From: Candidatus Krumholzibacteriia bacterium
Lineage (GTDB): Bacteria; Krumholzibacteriota; Krumholzibacteriia; JAJRXK01
Length of the DNA: 57,835 nucleotides
Reading direction: 5' to 3'
Assembly (NCBI GenBank): GCA_029932915.1
Contig: JAOZPE010000004.1
Span: forward strand, 71,873 to 129,707
The position numbers and the translations under genes were made by a program. Shown piece by piece: positions 25,280-32,877 of the stretch (positions are counted from its first letter, which is position 1; the number at the start of each line of letters is the position of its first letter). Under the pieces are notes generated by a model. The model worked only from the letters and a program-made list of their open reading frames with translations. It ran no database searches and had not been told where the DNA came from.

Positions 25280-25295
25280 GCAATGCCCGTGCCTT
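25280..25295 (-). promoter_or_regulatory. Putative sigma-54 promoter of pilBTCSR
   Basis: On the minus strand: AAGGCACGGGCATTGCA, with GG at 25293-25292 and GC at 25281-25280. Spacing is exact and only the T before GG deviates from consensus. Start near 25268, about 67 nt before the pilB TTG. It lacks the CAAC-N2-GTTG dyad seen at the other two. If real, the operon encoding PilS and PilR is itself under sigma-54 control. The remaining 250-bp gap back to comEA shows no other feature. Confidence 0.75.
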
Positions 25296-25452
25296 GCCGG
25301 CGATCCCTTCGAAATCGGATTCGCCCGGCTTTCCGCCGGTTTCCCACCATTTTCCATCGGATCCGCAGATGGCGGCTCCAGCCGGAGACACCAACCGGCG
25401 GTGCAGTTTGCAAGGCCCGGGCCCAAACCGGCCTCATCGGAGCGGATCGGCA

Positions 25453-25836
25453 TCAATGCAGACGGATGAGCGGGGTGAGCCGCTGGAGGGTTCGCGGCCC
25501 CACCCCCTTGACCGCCAGCAATTCCTCCTTCCGGTGGAAACCACCCACCGAATCGCGGAGGGCCACGATACGGGCGGCCAGAACCGGCCCGACGCCGGGA
25601 AGCGCGGTCAGGGCCGCGGCATCCGCATGGTTGATGTCCAGGGGTTGGTCAGCCGTGACCAGGGGCGGACCAGGGGCGCCCGCGGCCTCGTTCTCCTCCT
25701 CCTCGGCCGAGGCATCGAGTCCGAAGGGGTGGACGATGGGATCGTCCCGGATCCAGTCCGGCGGGCGGCGGGAGAGGATCTCGGCCAGCCACCCCAGCAC
25801 GAAGAGCAGCACCAGAAGGAACATCCTTCGCCGCAT
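25453..25836 (-). CDS. comEA: ComEA-like helix-hairpin-helix protein
   Basis: 127 residues. An N-terminal TM/signal-anchor (MFLLVLLFVLGWLAEIL) and acidic linker, then a ComEA-type double HhH domain at about residues 67-125: LDINHADAAALTALPGVGPVLAARIVALRD and LLAVKGVGPRTLQRL. ComEA proteins are periplasmic or membrane-anchored DNA receptors in transformation. Here it lies just upstream of the pilus operon, and dprA is in the same window. No strong ribosome binding site precedes the ATG. Confidence 0.87.
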   Translation of the reverse strand: MRRRMFLLVLLFVLGWLAEILSRRPPDWIRDDPIVHPFGLDASAEEEENEAAGAPGPPLVTADQPLDINHADAAALTALPGVGPVLAARIVALRDSVGGFHRKEELLAVKGVGPRTLQRLTPLIRLH

Positions 25837-25863
25837 CGTTCCAACCTGTCCGGGAGACGAGGT

Positions 25864-25881
25864 GCCCCGCTTCGTCGGGGC
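25864..25881 (-). terminator. Short GC hairpin before comEA
   Basis: GCCCCG (25864-25869) pairs with CGGGGC (25876-25881) around a 6-nt loop, between the outer-membrane protein stop and the comEA start. No T-run follows; weak terminator at best. Confidence 0.4.
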
Positions 25882-25914
25882 GGCAATACCGGGTGTGCGC
25901 GAAGCGCGACGGCC

Positions 25915-28014
25915 TCAGTTCCAGAACGGCCACGAAAGACCCCACTGGAGATCGCGGTTGCGGCGCCGCGTTCCGGCCACTTCCTGAAGATGGGCGTCCA
26001 TGAAATTGTGGACTTCCAGATAGAGTTCGGCATCGCGCAGCTTCAGGGCCACGCGTAGATCCTGCCGGGTCGTGTAGGGGAGCAGATCGCCCTCCTCACT
26101 GAACACTCCCACCCGGTCGCCGTAGTGCTCTCCGGCGTGGACCACGCGGTAGAAGATCCGGACCTGGTCGTAGGAGCTGAAGAGATCGTGCCACCAGCTC
26201 AGGGTGAGCTGGGCCTGGCTCTTCGGCCATCCTCCGCCCCGGCTGGCGTCGCGAGGAAGATCACCGAGCACCCATCCCCCCTGGACGCGCCACTGCGCGC
26301 CGTGGTGCACGTTCCCCATCGGCCATTTCAGTTCGCAGTCGAGTTGCTGGAGATCGTAGTGAAGACCTCCCACCGTGCGGGCCTTGCCGTCGGTGGCCGT
26401 GTACGAGTCGGGAACCCAGCCGATGCCGTCGCGCAGCCACCAGCTCTCCGCCCCCACCACCAGGCGGCCGCGGGAACCCACCTTCAGCCCGCTCTCCACC
26501 CGCAGCCGATCGTGCACTTCGAAGGGCAGATCGGGGTGGGGCATGCGGTGCAGCGTGAAGCCACCGGCCAGGTCGAAGGAGGCATGGCCCGAGGTCTCCA
26601 GCAAGGTCGGTGTCCGGGGCTGCCGGCCGGCGCGAAGACCCAGCCACCACGAACCGCCCGCTCGCCACCGAAGACGCGCATCGGCGGCCGGCGCCCAGCG
26701 GCCCTGGGCCAGTTCGGCCCAGTTCGCCCCCAGCTGGGCGCTCCAGGACCACTTCGAGGTGGGATCGTTTCGCCAACCCAGACGAGTCTGTCCCACCAGG
26801 GTCGTCGCCTGGCTGCGGTACAGATTGGTGTGGAAGAGAGCCGACCAGCGCTCGAAGTCGAGCTGGACCAGGGGACCCGCCCCTTCGGCGCTCCAGCTCA
26901 AGCGCCCCCCCAGCCGCGACGCGTCACGCTTCTCCTGGTGGATGGAATCGACGTCGTTCCAGTCGAGGTGGTACAGACGCACCCTCAGATGATGCGTCCC
27001 GTCCTGCCGGTCCAGCCCCGTCCACAACTGGCCGGTCCAGCGCTCGACGGCACCGGCATGGGCGACCGTCCCGTCGTGGTAGCGCCGCCCCCGGCCGAAG
27101 CCCACACTCCATCGGCCCAGACCGGTGTTGACCGCACCGGACAGAACCCACCGTCGCATCTTCGACCTTCCGAAGCCGGCGATCGCCCCCAGGTTGGGAT
27201 CGCTGCTGAAACCATCCCCGTCCTCGGTCTTCCACTCCTCATAGTCCAGGCGCAGGGTCCGTGGAGCACGGGGAGTGGTCACGGACAGTCCCCGCAGGTA
27301 GGTCTCCAGCCTCGATCTCTGGAAATGGGTCCGGAAGAGGGTGCGGCCCCATACCGCAGGATCGCGTTCCATCTGCACCGCACTGCCCCCCAGACTCGAC
27401 GCTGCCTCGCCCCTTGCGGCCTGAGCCCACGCGGTCCCGACCGCGGTGACGTCCCAGACTCCCGGATCGAGGTCGGCGGGCGAGCGGGTGGGAACACCAT
27501 CGTAGAGGATCTCCGCCGAGCCCCCGTCCAGAGGACCCAGATCGAGGAAGGCATCGAAGCCCCGGTCGCCGGCCACACGCAGCGAGGATCGGGGCAGGGC
27601 TTCGACCACGTCGTCCGCCCCGCGCGGACGCAGGTGCTCCACTTCGACCGGCCCCAGCCACGCACCGTGGGTCCACGGGGGCAGCAGGGGACCCGGGTCG
27701 CTCAGCAGGGCCGAGTCGTGCTCGACCTCGCTCCCGTCGCCACCGGTGGAATCGGCGGCGGCCGGTGTTCGTGTGTCCATGGAATCGCGGAGGGCCGGTG
27801 TCTCCGTGACGACGGAATCACGGACGGCCAGGGATGGACGCAGCGAATCGGCGGCGGCCGACGCGGCCATGGAATCGCGGACGGCCGGCGCGGCGGCGGA
27901 ACTGGAGTCCGGTGACGTGGGATGCTGGCCCCGTGCCGGCGTCGCCATCACCGCCACGAACACGAGGGCGATGAGGGGCGGCACCCGGAAGTGGTGAGTT
28001 GAAGACCGGATCAC
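25915..28014 (-). CDS. Outer-membrane beta-barrel protein with TonB-receptor-like plug
   Basis: 699 residues. Signal peptide (PPLIALVFVAVMATPARG), then a low-complexity Ser/Ala/Asp stretch (about residues 30-100) with repeated xVRDS/xLRDS units. A plug-like region follows (DDVVEALPRSSLRVAGDRGFDAFLDLGPL, AEILYDGVPTRSP), then alternating aromatic strands to the end (LRVALKLRDAELYLEVHNFMD...LQWGLSWPFWN). The terminal aromatic-Asn and strand pattern fit an outer-membrane barrel of the TonB-dependent receptor/porin type. No clear TonB box is seen. The start is a GTG at 28014 without a good ribosome binding site. The transported substrate is unknown. Confidence 0.7.
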   Translation of the reverse strand: MIRSSTHHFRVPPLIALVFVAVMATPARGQHPTSPDSSSAAAPAVRDSMAASAAADSLRPSLAVRDSVVTETPALRDSMDTRTPAAADSTGGDGSEVEHDSALLSDPGPLLPPWTHGAWLGPVEVEHLRPRGADDVVEALPRSSLRVAGDRGFDAFLDLGPLDGGSAEILYDGVPTRSPADLDPGVWDVTAVGTAWAQAARGEAASSLGGSAVQMERDPAVWGRTLFRTHFQRSRLETYLRGLSVTTPRAPRTLRLDYEEWKTEDGDGFSSDPNLGAIAGFGRSKMRRWVLSGAVNTGLGRWSVGFGRGRRYHDGTVAHAGAVERWTGQLWTGLDRQDGTHHLRVRLYHLDWNDVDSIHQEKRDASRLGGRLSWSAEGAGPLVQLDFERWSALFHTNLYRSQATTLVGQTRLGWRNDPTSKWSWSAQLGANWAELAQGRWAPAADARLRWRAGGSWWLGLRAGRQPRTPTLLETSGHASFDLAGGFTLHRMPHPDLPFEVHDRLRVESGLKVGSRGRLVVGAESWWLRDGIGWVPDSYTATDGKARTVGGLHYDLQQLDCELKWPMGNVHHGAQWRVQGGWVLGDLPRDASRGGGWPKSQAQLTLSWWHDLFSSYDQVRIFYRVVHAGEHYGDRVGVFSEEGDLLPYTTRQDLRVALKLRDAELYLEVHNFMDAHLQEVAGTRRRNRDLQWGLSWPFWN

Positions 28015-28124
28015 GGAGGATTCTCGGGAATGAGGCCATCAGCGGGAAGGCTTTCACCGGATGGAGGCATTGAAACACGCTCCACCGCGGTGGGCAACCC
28101 CCAAGCCGTTCCCCCCTGCCGCCT

Positions 28125-29522
28125 TCAGTTGCGCTGGCGAAGCTGTTCGAGGCGTTCGCGGACGTCGAGGAAGGATCCGTCGATGGCCGCCACGCGCTCG
28201 AAGTACTCGGCGCTCTCGTCCAGGCGGCCCAGCCCTTCCAGGGTCGAACCGAGCTCGTAGATCAGTCCCAGGTATTCCGTGGGACTGTGTCCGACCGTGG
28301 CCAGGCCTTCCTGATAGGCGGTCAGGGCCTCTTCCGGCCGGCCCAGTTTCCGCAGGCAGTTCCCCTTCATCTCCAGGGCCTTCAGGCGCGTCTCCTCGCC
28401 CTCGGAGGCCTTGGTGAAGGAGGCCAGGGCCTGCTCGATCATCCCCATGTCCAGGTAGACCAGTCCGAGTTCGTAGTGACCCTGGTGGTCGTGCTCGGCG
28501 ACCTCCCCTCCGATCTGTCCCTCCAGGTCCTGCCGGATGGTCTCCACCTGGCTCTCCTCGGCCTGGGAGAGATCGATCTCTCCGTCGGCCAGGATCTCCT
28601 CGAGCAGGTTGATGCCCTGCTCGACGATCTCGTTCTCCTCGTGTTCCTCGTCCTGCCCACTCTCCGGGGCGGCCTCGCTGCCGGCGAAGGGGTCGACCGT
28701 TCCGCTCTCCTCGGGGACGTCGAAATCCAGATCGAGGCTGAACTCCTTGGAATCGAAGGAAGGGGTGTCGTCGATCTCGATCTCGATGACCTTCGTCTCG
28801 TCCTCGTCCGGGTCGATGTCTTCCGCCTCCACCTGGGAGTCATCGGCCGTCCCGCCTGCCGCGGCGTCCTCGGCCGGAGCACTCTCCCCGGCGAGTTTCT
28901 GGTACTCGGGAATGGTCTCCAGGGTCGTGGTCATGGCGCGGGCCCGGTCGAGATAGCGCTCGACGATGTCCTCTTCTCCGGCCTCCCGGGCGACGACCGC
29001 CTTGCACACGAGGATGCGCGCCCGCTCGGTGGGCATGTCCCAGTCCTCGTAGAGCTGATCGAGCCGTCCGAGGATGTCCAGATCACCGGGGAGCACCTCC
29101 AGGAGGACCGCGCAGCGGTCGAGGAAACGCTCGCGGGTGTCGTCGGTGATCTCCGCCGCGCAGTCGAGGAACTGCAGGTAGTGGGTGCTGGCCTCGGCGC
29201 CGAGTCCCTGCTTCCGCCGCGTCTCACCCAGCTTCCACAGGCTCTCCATGTGGGCGGGTTCGTAGCGCAGGATCTTCTTGAGGACGGCGACGGCGTTGTT
29301 GTTCAAGCCCACGGCGTTGTACAGCTCGACGGCCTTCTCGAAATGGGAGATGGCCTGGGGGATGTCGCCCATCTTGGCGTAGATGTCCCCCAACTCGTTG
29401 CGGTAGCCCGCATTGGAGCCTTCGAGGTCGCAGATCCGCTCGTAGAGCCGGATCGCCTCGTCCCACTTGCGATTGCGGCCGGCCTCGGTGGCTTTGCGCC
29501 TGAGATCCGTGATCTTGCTCAC
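28125..29522 (-). CDS. Cytosolic tetratricopeptide-repeat protein
   Basis: 465 residues with no signal peptide or TM helix. TPR units run through the N-terminal half (WDEAIRLYERICDLEGSNAGYRNELGDIYAKMGDIPQAISHFEKAVELY...) and the C-terminal third (YELGLVYLDMGMIEQALASFTKASE..., GRPEEALTAYQEGLATVGH, LGRLDESAEYFERVAAID). Between them is a very acidic low-complexity linker (about residues 225-345, many Asp/Glu). The start is a GTG at 29522 with GGGAGG 4 nt upstream. Sequence upstream in the same frame (to 29765) is Arg/Ser-rich and looks non-coding. Function unknown; probably a protein-interaction scaffold. Confidence 0.85.
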   Translation of the reverse strand: MSKITDLRRKATEAGRNRKWDEAIRLYERICDLEGSNAGYRNELGDIYAKMGDIPQAISHFEKAVELYNAVGLNNNAVAVLKKILRYEPAHMESLWKLGETRRKQGLGAEASTHYLQFLDCAAEITDDTRERFLDRCAVLLEVLPGDLDILGRLDQLYEDWDMPTERARILVCKAVVAREAGEEDIVERYLDRARAMTTTLETIPEYQKLAGESAPAEDAAAGGTADDSQVEAEDIDPDEDETKVIEIEIDDTPSFDSKEFSLDLDFDVPEESGTVDPFAGSEAAPESGQDEEHEENEIVEQGINLLEEILADGEIDLSQAEESQVETIRQDLEGQIGGEVAEHDHQGHYELGLVYLDMGMIEQALASFTKASEGEETRLKALEMKGNCLRKLGRPEEALTAYQEGLATVGHSPTEYLGLIYELGSTLEGLGRLDESAEYFERVAAIDGSFLDVRERLEQLRQRN

Positions 29523-29841
29523 ACGTCCTCCCGCCGAACGGAACGCCCCGCCCCGACCGGGGTGCAGTGTCATCAGGGGAAGGGGGAAATCAGCGCCGCC
29601 CTTCCCGCAGTCGTGCGTTCTGCGCACTTCCAGGGGCTTTCCATGGGCGCTCTGCGAACGCCGCAAGACCCCTCGAGCAGGCAGTACGCCCGAATATCGG
29701 GAGCCAGAGGCTCTCCGGGCGCCGGAAACGGTGTCCCCGGAACTCCTTAGCAAGTCCTTGACCATTCCGCTGCGCGCGGCGAAATGTCGGTGGAGAAGAA
29801 GAAGGGCAGCCCGGATGAGGCCACCCCCGTCGGGTACGCCC
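29523..29841. other. Intergenic region between hutI and the TPR gene (319 bp)
   Basis: No convincing gene. It holds two adjacent small hairpins, CCCGA-ATA-TCGGG (29689-29701) and GAGCC-AGA-GGCTC (29701-29713), which could act as a weak end signal for hutI. A TTGCTAA on the minus strand resembles a tRNA-Ser(GCT) anticodon loop, but its flanks do not pair, so no tRNA is called. Confidence 0.6.
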
Positions 29842-31125
29842 TCAGTCGGCCACGATGCGGCCGTCCTGCACCACGGTTTCGATCTCGTCGGCGCCCATGT
29901 GCTGGACCAGTTCGTCGATGGTCTCGGTCCGAAGCACCAGGAGGTCGCAGCGCTTCCCCACCCGCAGACTTCCCACCGAATCGGGCCGCCGCAGGGCCCA
30001 GGCGGCCTGGATGGTGGCCATCACCAGGGTCTCGTGCGGATGCAGGTGCATGCGGGTACAGGCGATCGCCATGGTCAGCGGTATCGAGGAACAGTAGTTC
30101 GATCCGGGGTTGAAATCAGTGGCCAGGGCCACGGCCACCCCGGCCTCGATCATCGTCCTCGCCGGTGCGAAGCGATCGAGCCCGAGACTGAAGATGGTTC
30201 CCGGAAGCAGCACCCCCACCGTCGGGGCCGCGGCCAGGGCCTCGATCCCCTCCGGCGCGATGGCTCCGAGGTGATCGGCGCTGGCCGCACCGAGCTCCGC
30301 CGCCAGTTCACTGCCCCCACCTCCTTCGAGCTCGTCGGCGTGGATGCACGCGTCCAGCCCCAGCTCCATGCCCCGGCTCAACACCCGTCGCGCCTGTTCC
30401 ACCGTGTACACGCCCGGTTCACAGAAGACGTCCACCCGCTCGGCGAGGCCTTCAGCCACGGCCTGGGGCAGGATCGTCTCACACACCAGATCGACGTACG
30501 CGTCGCGGCGGTCGCGGTACTCGTCGGGGAACTCGTGGGCCGCCAGACAGGTGGGAACGATCCGGGGCAGACCGCTCTCGCCGGAGAGATCGCGGAGCAC
30601 CCGCAAGGCCTTCAGCTCGGCCTCCAGCTCCAGTCCGTAGCCGCTCTTGACCTCGATCGTGGTGGTCCCGCTGCGCAGGGCCTCCCGCAGACGGCCCCGG
30701 GTGAGCGTCACCAGCTCCCGGCGGTCCCGGCGGCGGAAGTCGCGCACACTGGCGCGGATCCCGCCCCCGCTGGCGGCGATGGACTGGTAGCTCTCGCCCA
30801 CCAGACGGCGGCCGAATTCCTCGGGCCGGGAGCGTCCGAAGACCGCATGGGTGTGCGGATCGACGAAGCCGGGCACGACGGCCCTTCCCCCGGCATCCAG
30901 GTAAGCTCCGCCGGGCAGCAGCCGGACTGCACGGTGCACCTCATCCTGCGGGCCCACCGCGACGATCTCCCCCTGGTAGGCGGCGACCGCAGCGTCCTCG
31001 ACGAGGCCCACGTCGGACAACGCGTCGGGGCCCCGCCGCGGGCCCTTCTCGTCGCCCGGGCGATGGCAGGTGTAGAGCCGGCCGATACCGTCCACCAGCA
31101 GGTCACAGGCGATGGGATGGGTCAT
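29842..31125 (-). CDS. hutI: Imidazolonepropionase
   Basis: 427 residues. An amidohydrolase-family metalloenzyme hydrolysing 4-imidazolone-5-propionate to N-formimino-L-glutamate in histidine degradation. Metal ligands are seen in PGFVDPHTHAVFG and IHADELEGGGG. Substrate-binding blocks are RRLVGESYQSIAASGGGI, EVKSGYGLELEAELKALRV and LATDFNPGSNYC. Length fits the family. It starts 5 bp after the hutU stop, so the two are one operon. Confidence 0.94.
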   Translation of the reverse strand: MTHPIACDLLVDGIGRLYTCHRPGDEKGPRRGPDALSDVGLVEDAAVAAYQGEIVAVGPQDEVHRAVRLLPGGAYLDAGGRAVVPGFVDPHTHAVFGRSRPEEFGRRLVGESYQSIAASGGGIRASVRDFRRRDRRELVTLTRGRLREALRSGTTTIEVKSGYGLELEAELKALRVLRDLSGESGLPRIVPTCLAAHEFPDEYRDRRDAYVDLVCETILPQAVAEGLAERVDVFCEPGVYTVEQARRVLSRGMELGLDACIHADELEGGGGSELAAELGAASADHLGAIAPEGIEALAAAPTVGVLLPGTIFSLGLDRFAPARTMIEAGVAVALATDFNPGSNYCSSIPLTMAIACTRMHLHPHETLVMATIQAAWALRRPDSVGSLRVGKRCDLLVLRTETIDELVQHMGADEIETVVQDGRIVAD

Positions 31126-31130
31126 GGCGC

Positions 31131-32801
31131 TCAGCTCTCCCGCGGCGGCATGGGGAAGTGCAGATCCCTCTGCCGGGCGAACTCGATGGCCTCCGGGTAG
31201 CCCGCATCGTAGTGACGGGCCACGCCACTGAGGGGATCGGTGGTGAGCACGCGCTCCAGCCGCCGCGCCGCCGCCTCACTGCCGTCGGCCACGATGACCT
31301 GGCCGGCATGGATCGCCAGTCCCATGCCCACTCCGCCTCCGTGATGGATGCTCACCCACGAGGCGCCGTTGACCGCGTTGATCAGCGCGTTCAACAGCGG
31401 CCAGTCGGCCACCGCGTCGCTGCCGTCGCGCATCGATTCGGTCTCGCGGTACGGGGAGGCCACGCTTCCGCTGTCCAGGTGATCGCGGCCGATCACGATC
31501 GGCGCCTTCACCTTCCCCGTGCGCACCAGCTCGTTGAAGGCCAGACCCGCGCGGGCGCGCTGTCCGTAGCCCAGCCAACAGATCCTCGAGGGCAGACCCT
31601 GGAACTTCACCTGTTCGCGAGCCATCTCGATCCAGCGCTTCAGATGGGGTTCCTCTTCGCCGAAGAGTTCGATCATGACCCGATCGGTCTCGTAGATGTC
31701 CTCCGGATCACCGGACAGGGCGACCCAGCGGAAGGGACCCTTGCCCTCGCAGAACAGCGGCCGGATGTAGGCGGGAACGAAACCGGGGTAGGCGAATGCA
31801 TCCTCGAAGCCGGCATCGCGGGCCATCCCCCGCAGGTTGTTGCCGTAGTCGAAGACCACCGAGCCGGCCTTCTGCAGACCCACCATCGCCTCACAGTGCT
31901 CGCGCATGGCCCGCATCGCCTCGCGCCGGTAGGCCTCGGTGTCGCGCGCACGAAGATCGAGGGCCTCCTCCAGACTCATCTCGTTGGGAATGTAGCCGGC
32001 GGTGGGATCGTGGGCGGAGGTCTGGTCGGTGACGACGTCGATCCTCTCGCCCCGGCGCAGGATCTCCGGCACGACGTCGGCGCAGTTGCCCAACAGGCCC
32101 ACCGAGTAGGGCCGGCCCTCGGCCGCCGCGGCCCGGCAGCGCCGCAGGGCCTCGTCGAGGTCCTCGGTGCTGTCCATGAGATATCCGGTCTCCAGGCGCC
32201 TCTCGATGCGGCGGGGGTCGACCTCCACCACCAGCGCCACGCCCTCGTTCATGGTGACCGACAGGGGCTGGGCTCCTCCCATCCCCCCCAGGCCGCCGGT
32301 GAGCACGATCTTCCCCTTCAGGTCGCCCCAACCCTCCTTGCGCGCCAGAGCGGCGAAGGTCTCGTAGGTTCCCTGCAGGATGCCCTGGGTGCCGATGTAG
32401 ATCCACGAGCCCGCGGTCATCTGGCCGTACATCATCAGACCCTTGCGGTCGAGCTCGTCGAAGTGTTCCCAGTTGGCCCAACGCGGAACCAGGTTCGAGT
32501 TGGCGATCAGCACGCGCGGAGCGTCCGGATGGCTGGGCATCACCGCAACGGGTTTGCCGCTCTGCACCAGCAGGGTCTCATCGTCCTCGAGCCGTTCCAG
32601 TTCGGAGAGGATGGCATCGAAGGATTCCCAGTTCCTCGCCGCCCGACCCCGGCCTCCGTACACCACCAGCTCTTCGGGGATCTCGGCCACCTCAGGGTCG
32701 AGATTGTGTTGGATCATTCTCCACGCCGCTTCCTGTACCCAGCCCTTGCAGTGAAGCTGGGTGCCCCGCGGGGCATGGACCGTCGGATGCGTCTTCGCCA
32801 T
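31131..32801 (-). CDS. hutU: Urocanate hydratase
   Basis: 556 residues. NAD+-dependent hydration of urocanate to imidazolonepropionate. Family signatures are [21 protein letters not shown], the NAD-binding [72 protein letters not shown] and HHGGGVGMG. Length is typical. The ATG at 32801 is preceded by AAGGAG at 6 nt. It is the first gene of a hutU-hutI operon; hutH (histidase) and hutG/hutF are not in the window. Confidence 0.97.
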   Translation of the reverse strand: MAKTHPTVHAPRGTQLHCKGWVQEAAWRMIQHNLDPEVAEIPEELVVYGGRGRAARNWESFDAILSELERLEDDETLLVQSGKPVAVMPSHPDAPRVLIANSNLVPRWANWEHFDELDRKGLMMYGQMTAGSWIYIGTQGILQGTYETFAALARKEGWGDLKGKIVLTGGLGGMGGAQPLSVTMNEGVALVVEVDPRRIERRLETGYLMDSTEDLDEALRRCRAAAAEGRPYSVGLLGNCADVVPEILRRGERIDVVTDQTSAHDPTAGYIPNEMSLEEALDLRARDTEAYRREAMRAMREHCEAMVGLQKAGSVVFDYGNNLRGMARDAGFEDAFAYPGFVPAYIRPLFCEGKGPFRWVALSGDPEDIYETDRVMIELFGEEEPHLKRWIEMAREQVKFQGLPSRICWLGYGQRARAGLAFNELVRTGKVKAPIVIGRDHLDSGSVASPYRETESMRDGSDAVADWPLLNALINAVNGASWVSIHHGGGVGMGLAIHAGQVIVADGSEAAARRLERVLTTDPLSGVARHYDAGYPEAIEFARQRDLHFPMPPRES

Positions 32802-32833
32802 GGCTGACTCCTTGGGTGGAAAAACCGGAAAGC

Positions 32834-32862
32834 AAGATAGCGCGCCGGCGCGCTCTTGGTAA
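32834..32862 (-). promoter_or_regulatory. Putative hutU promoter with a palindrome between -35 and -10
   Basis: On the minus strand, TTACCA (32862-32857) and TATCTT (32839-32834) are 17 bp apart. The spacer contains the perfect 16-bp palindrome AGCGCGCCGGCGCGCT (32839-32854). A dyad in that position is a typical repressor site, so this is a candidate hut operator. GC-only palindromes are also more likely by chance in this GC-rich genome. Confidence 0.5.
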
Positions 32863-32877
32863 GACCGAAGTGCGGGC

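Noticed and set aside
29523-29765. N-terminal extension of the TPR protein from an ATG at 29765
   Set aside because: The extension is Arg/Ser/Gly-rich with no domain, while the GTG at 29522 has GGGAGG 4 nt upstream.
29720-29770. A tRNA-Ser(GCT)-like TTGCTAA loop on the minus strand
   Set aside because: The five bases on each side do not pair and no T-arm or acceptor stem could be drawn.
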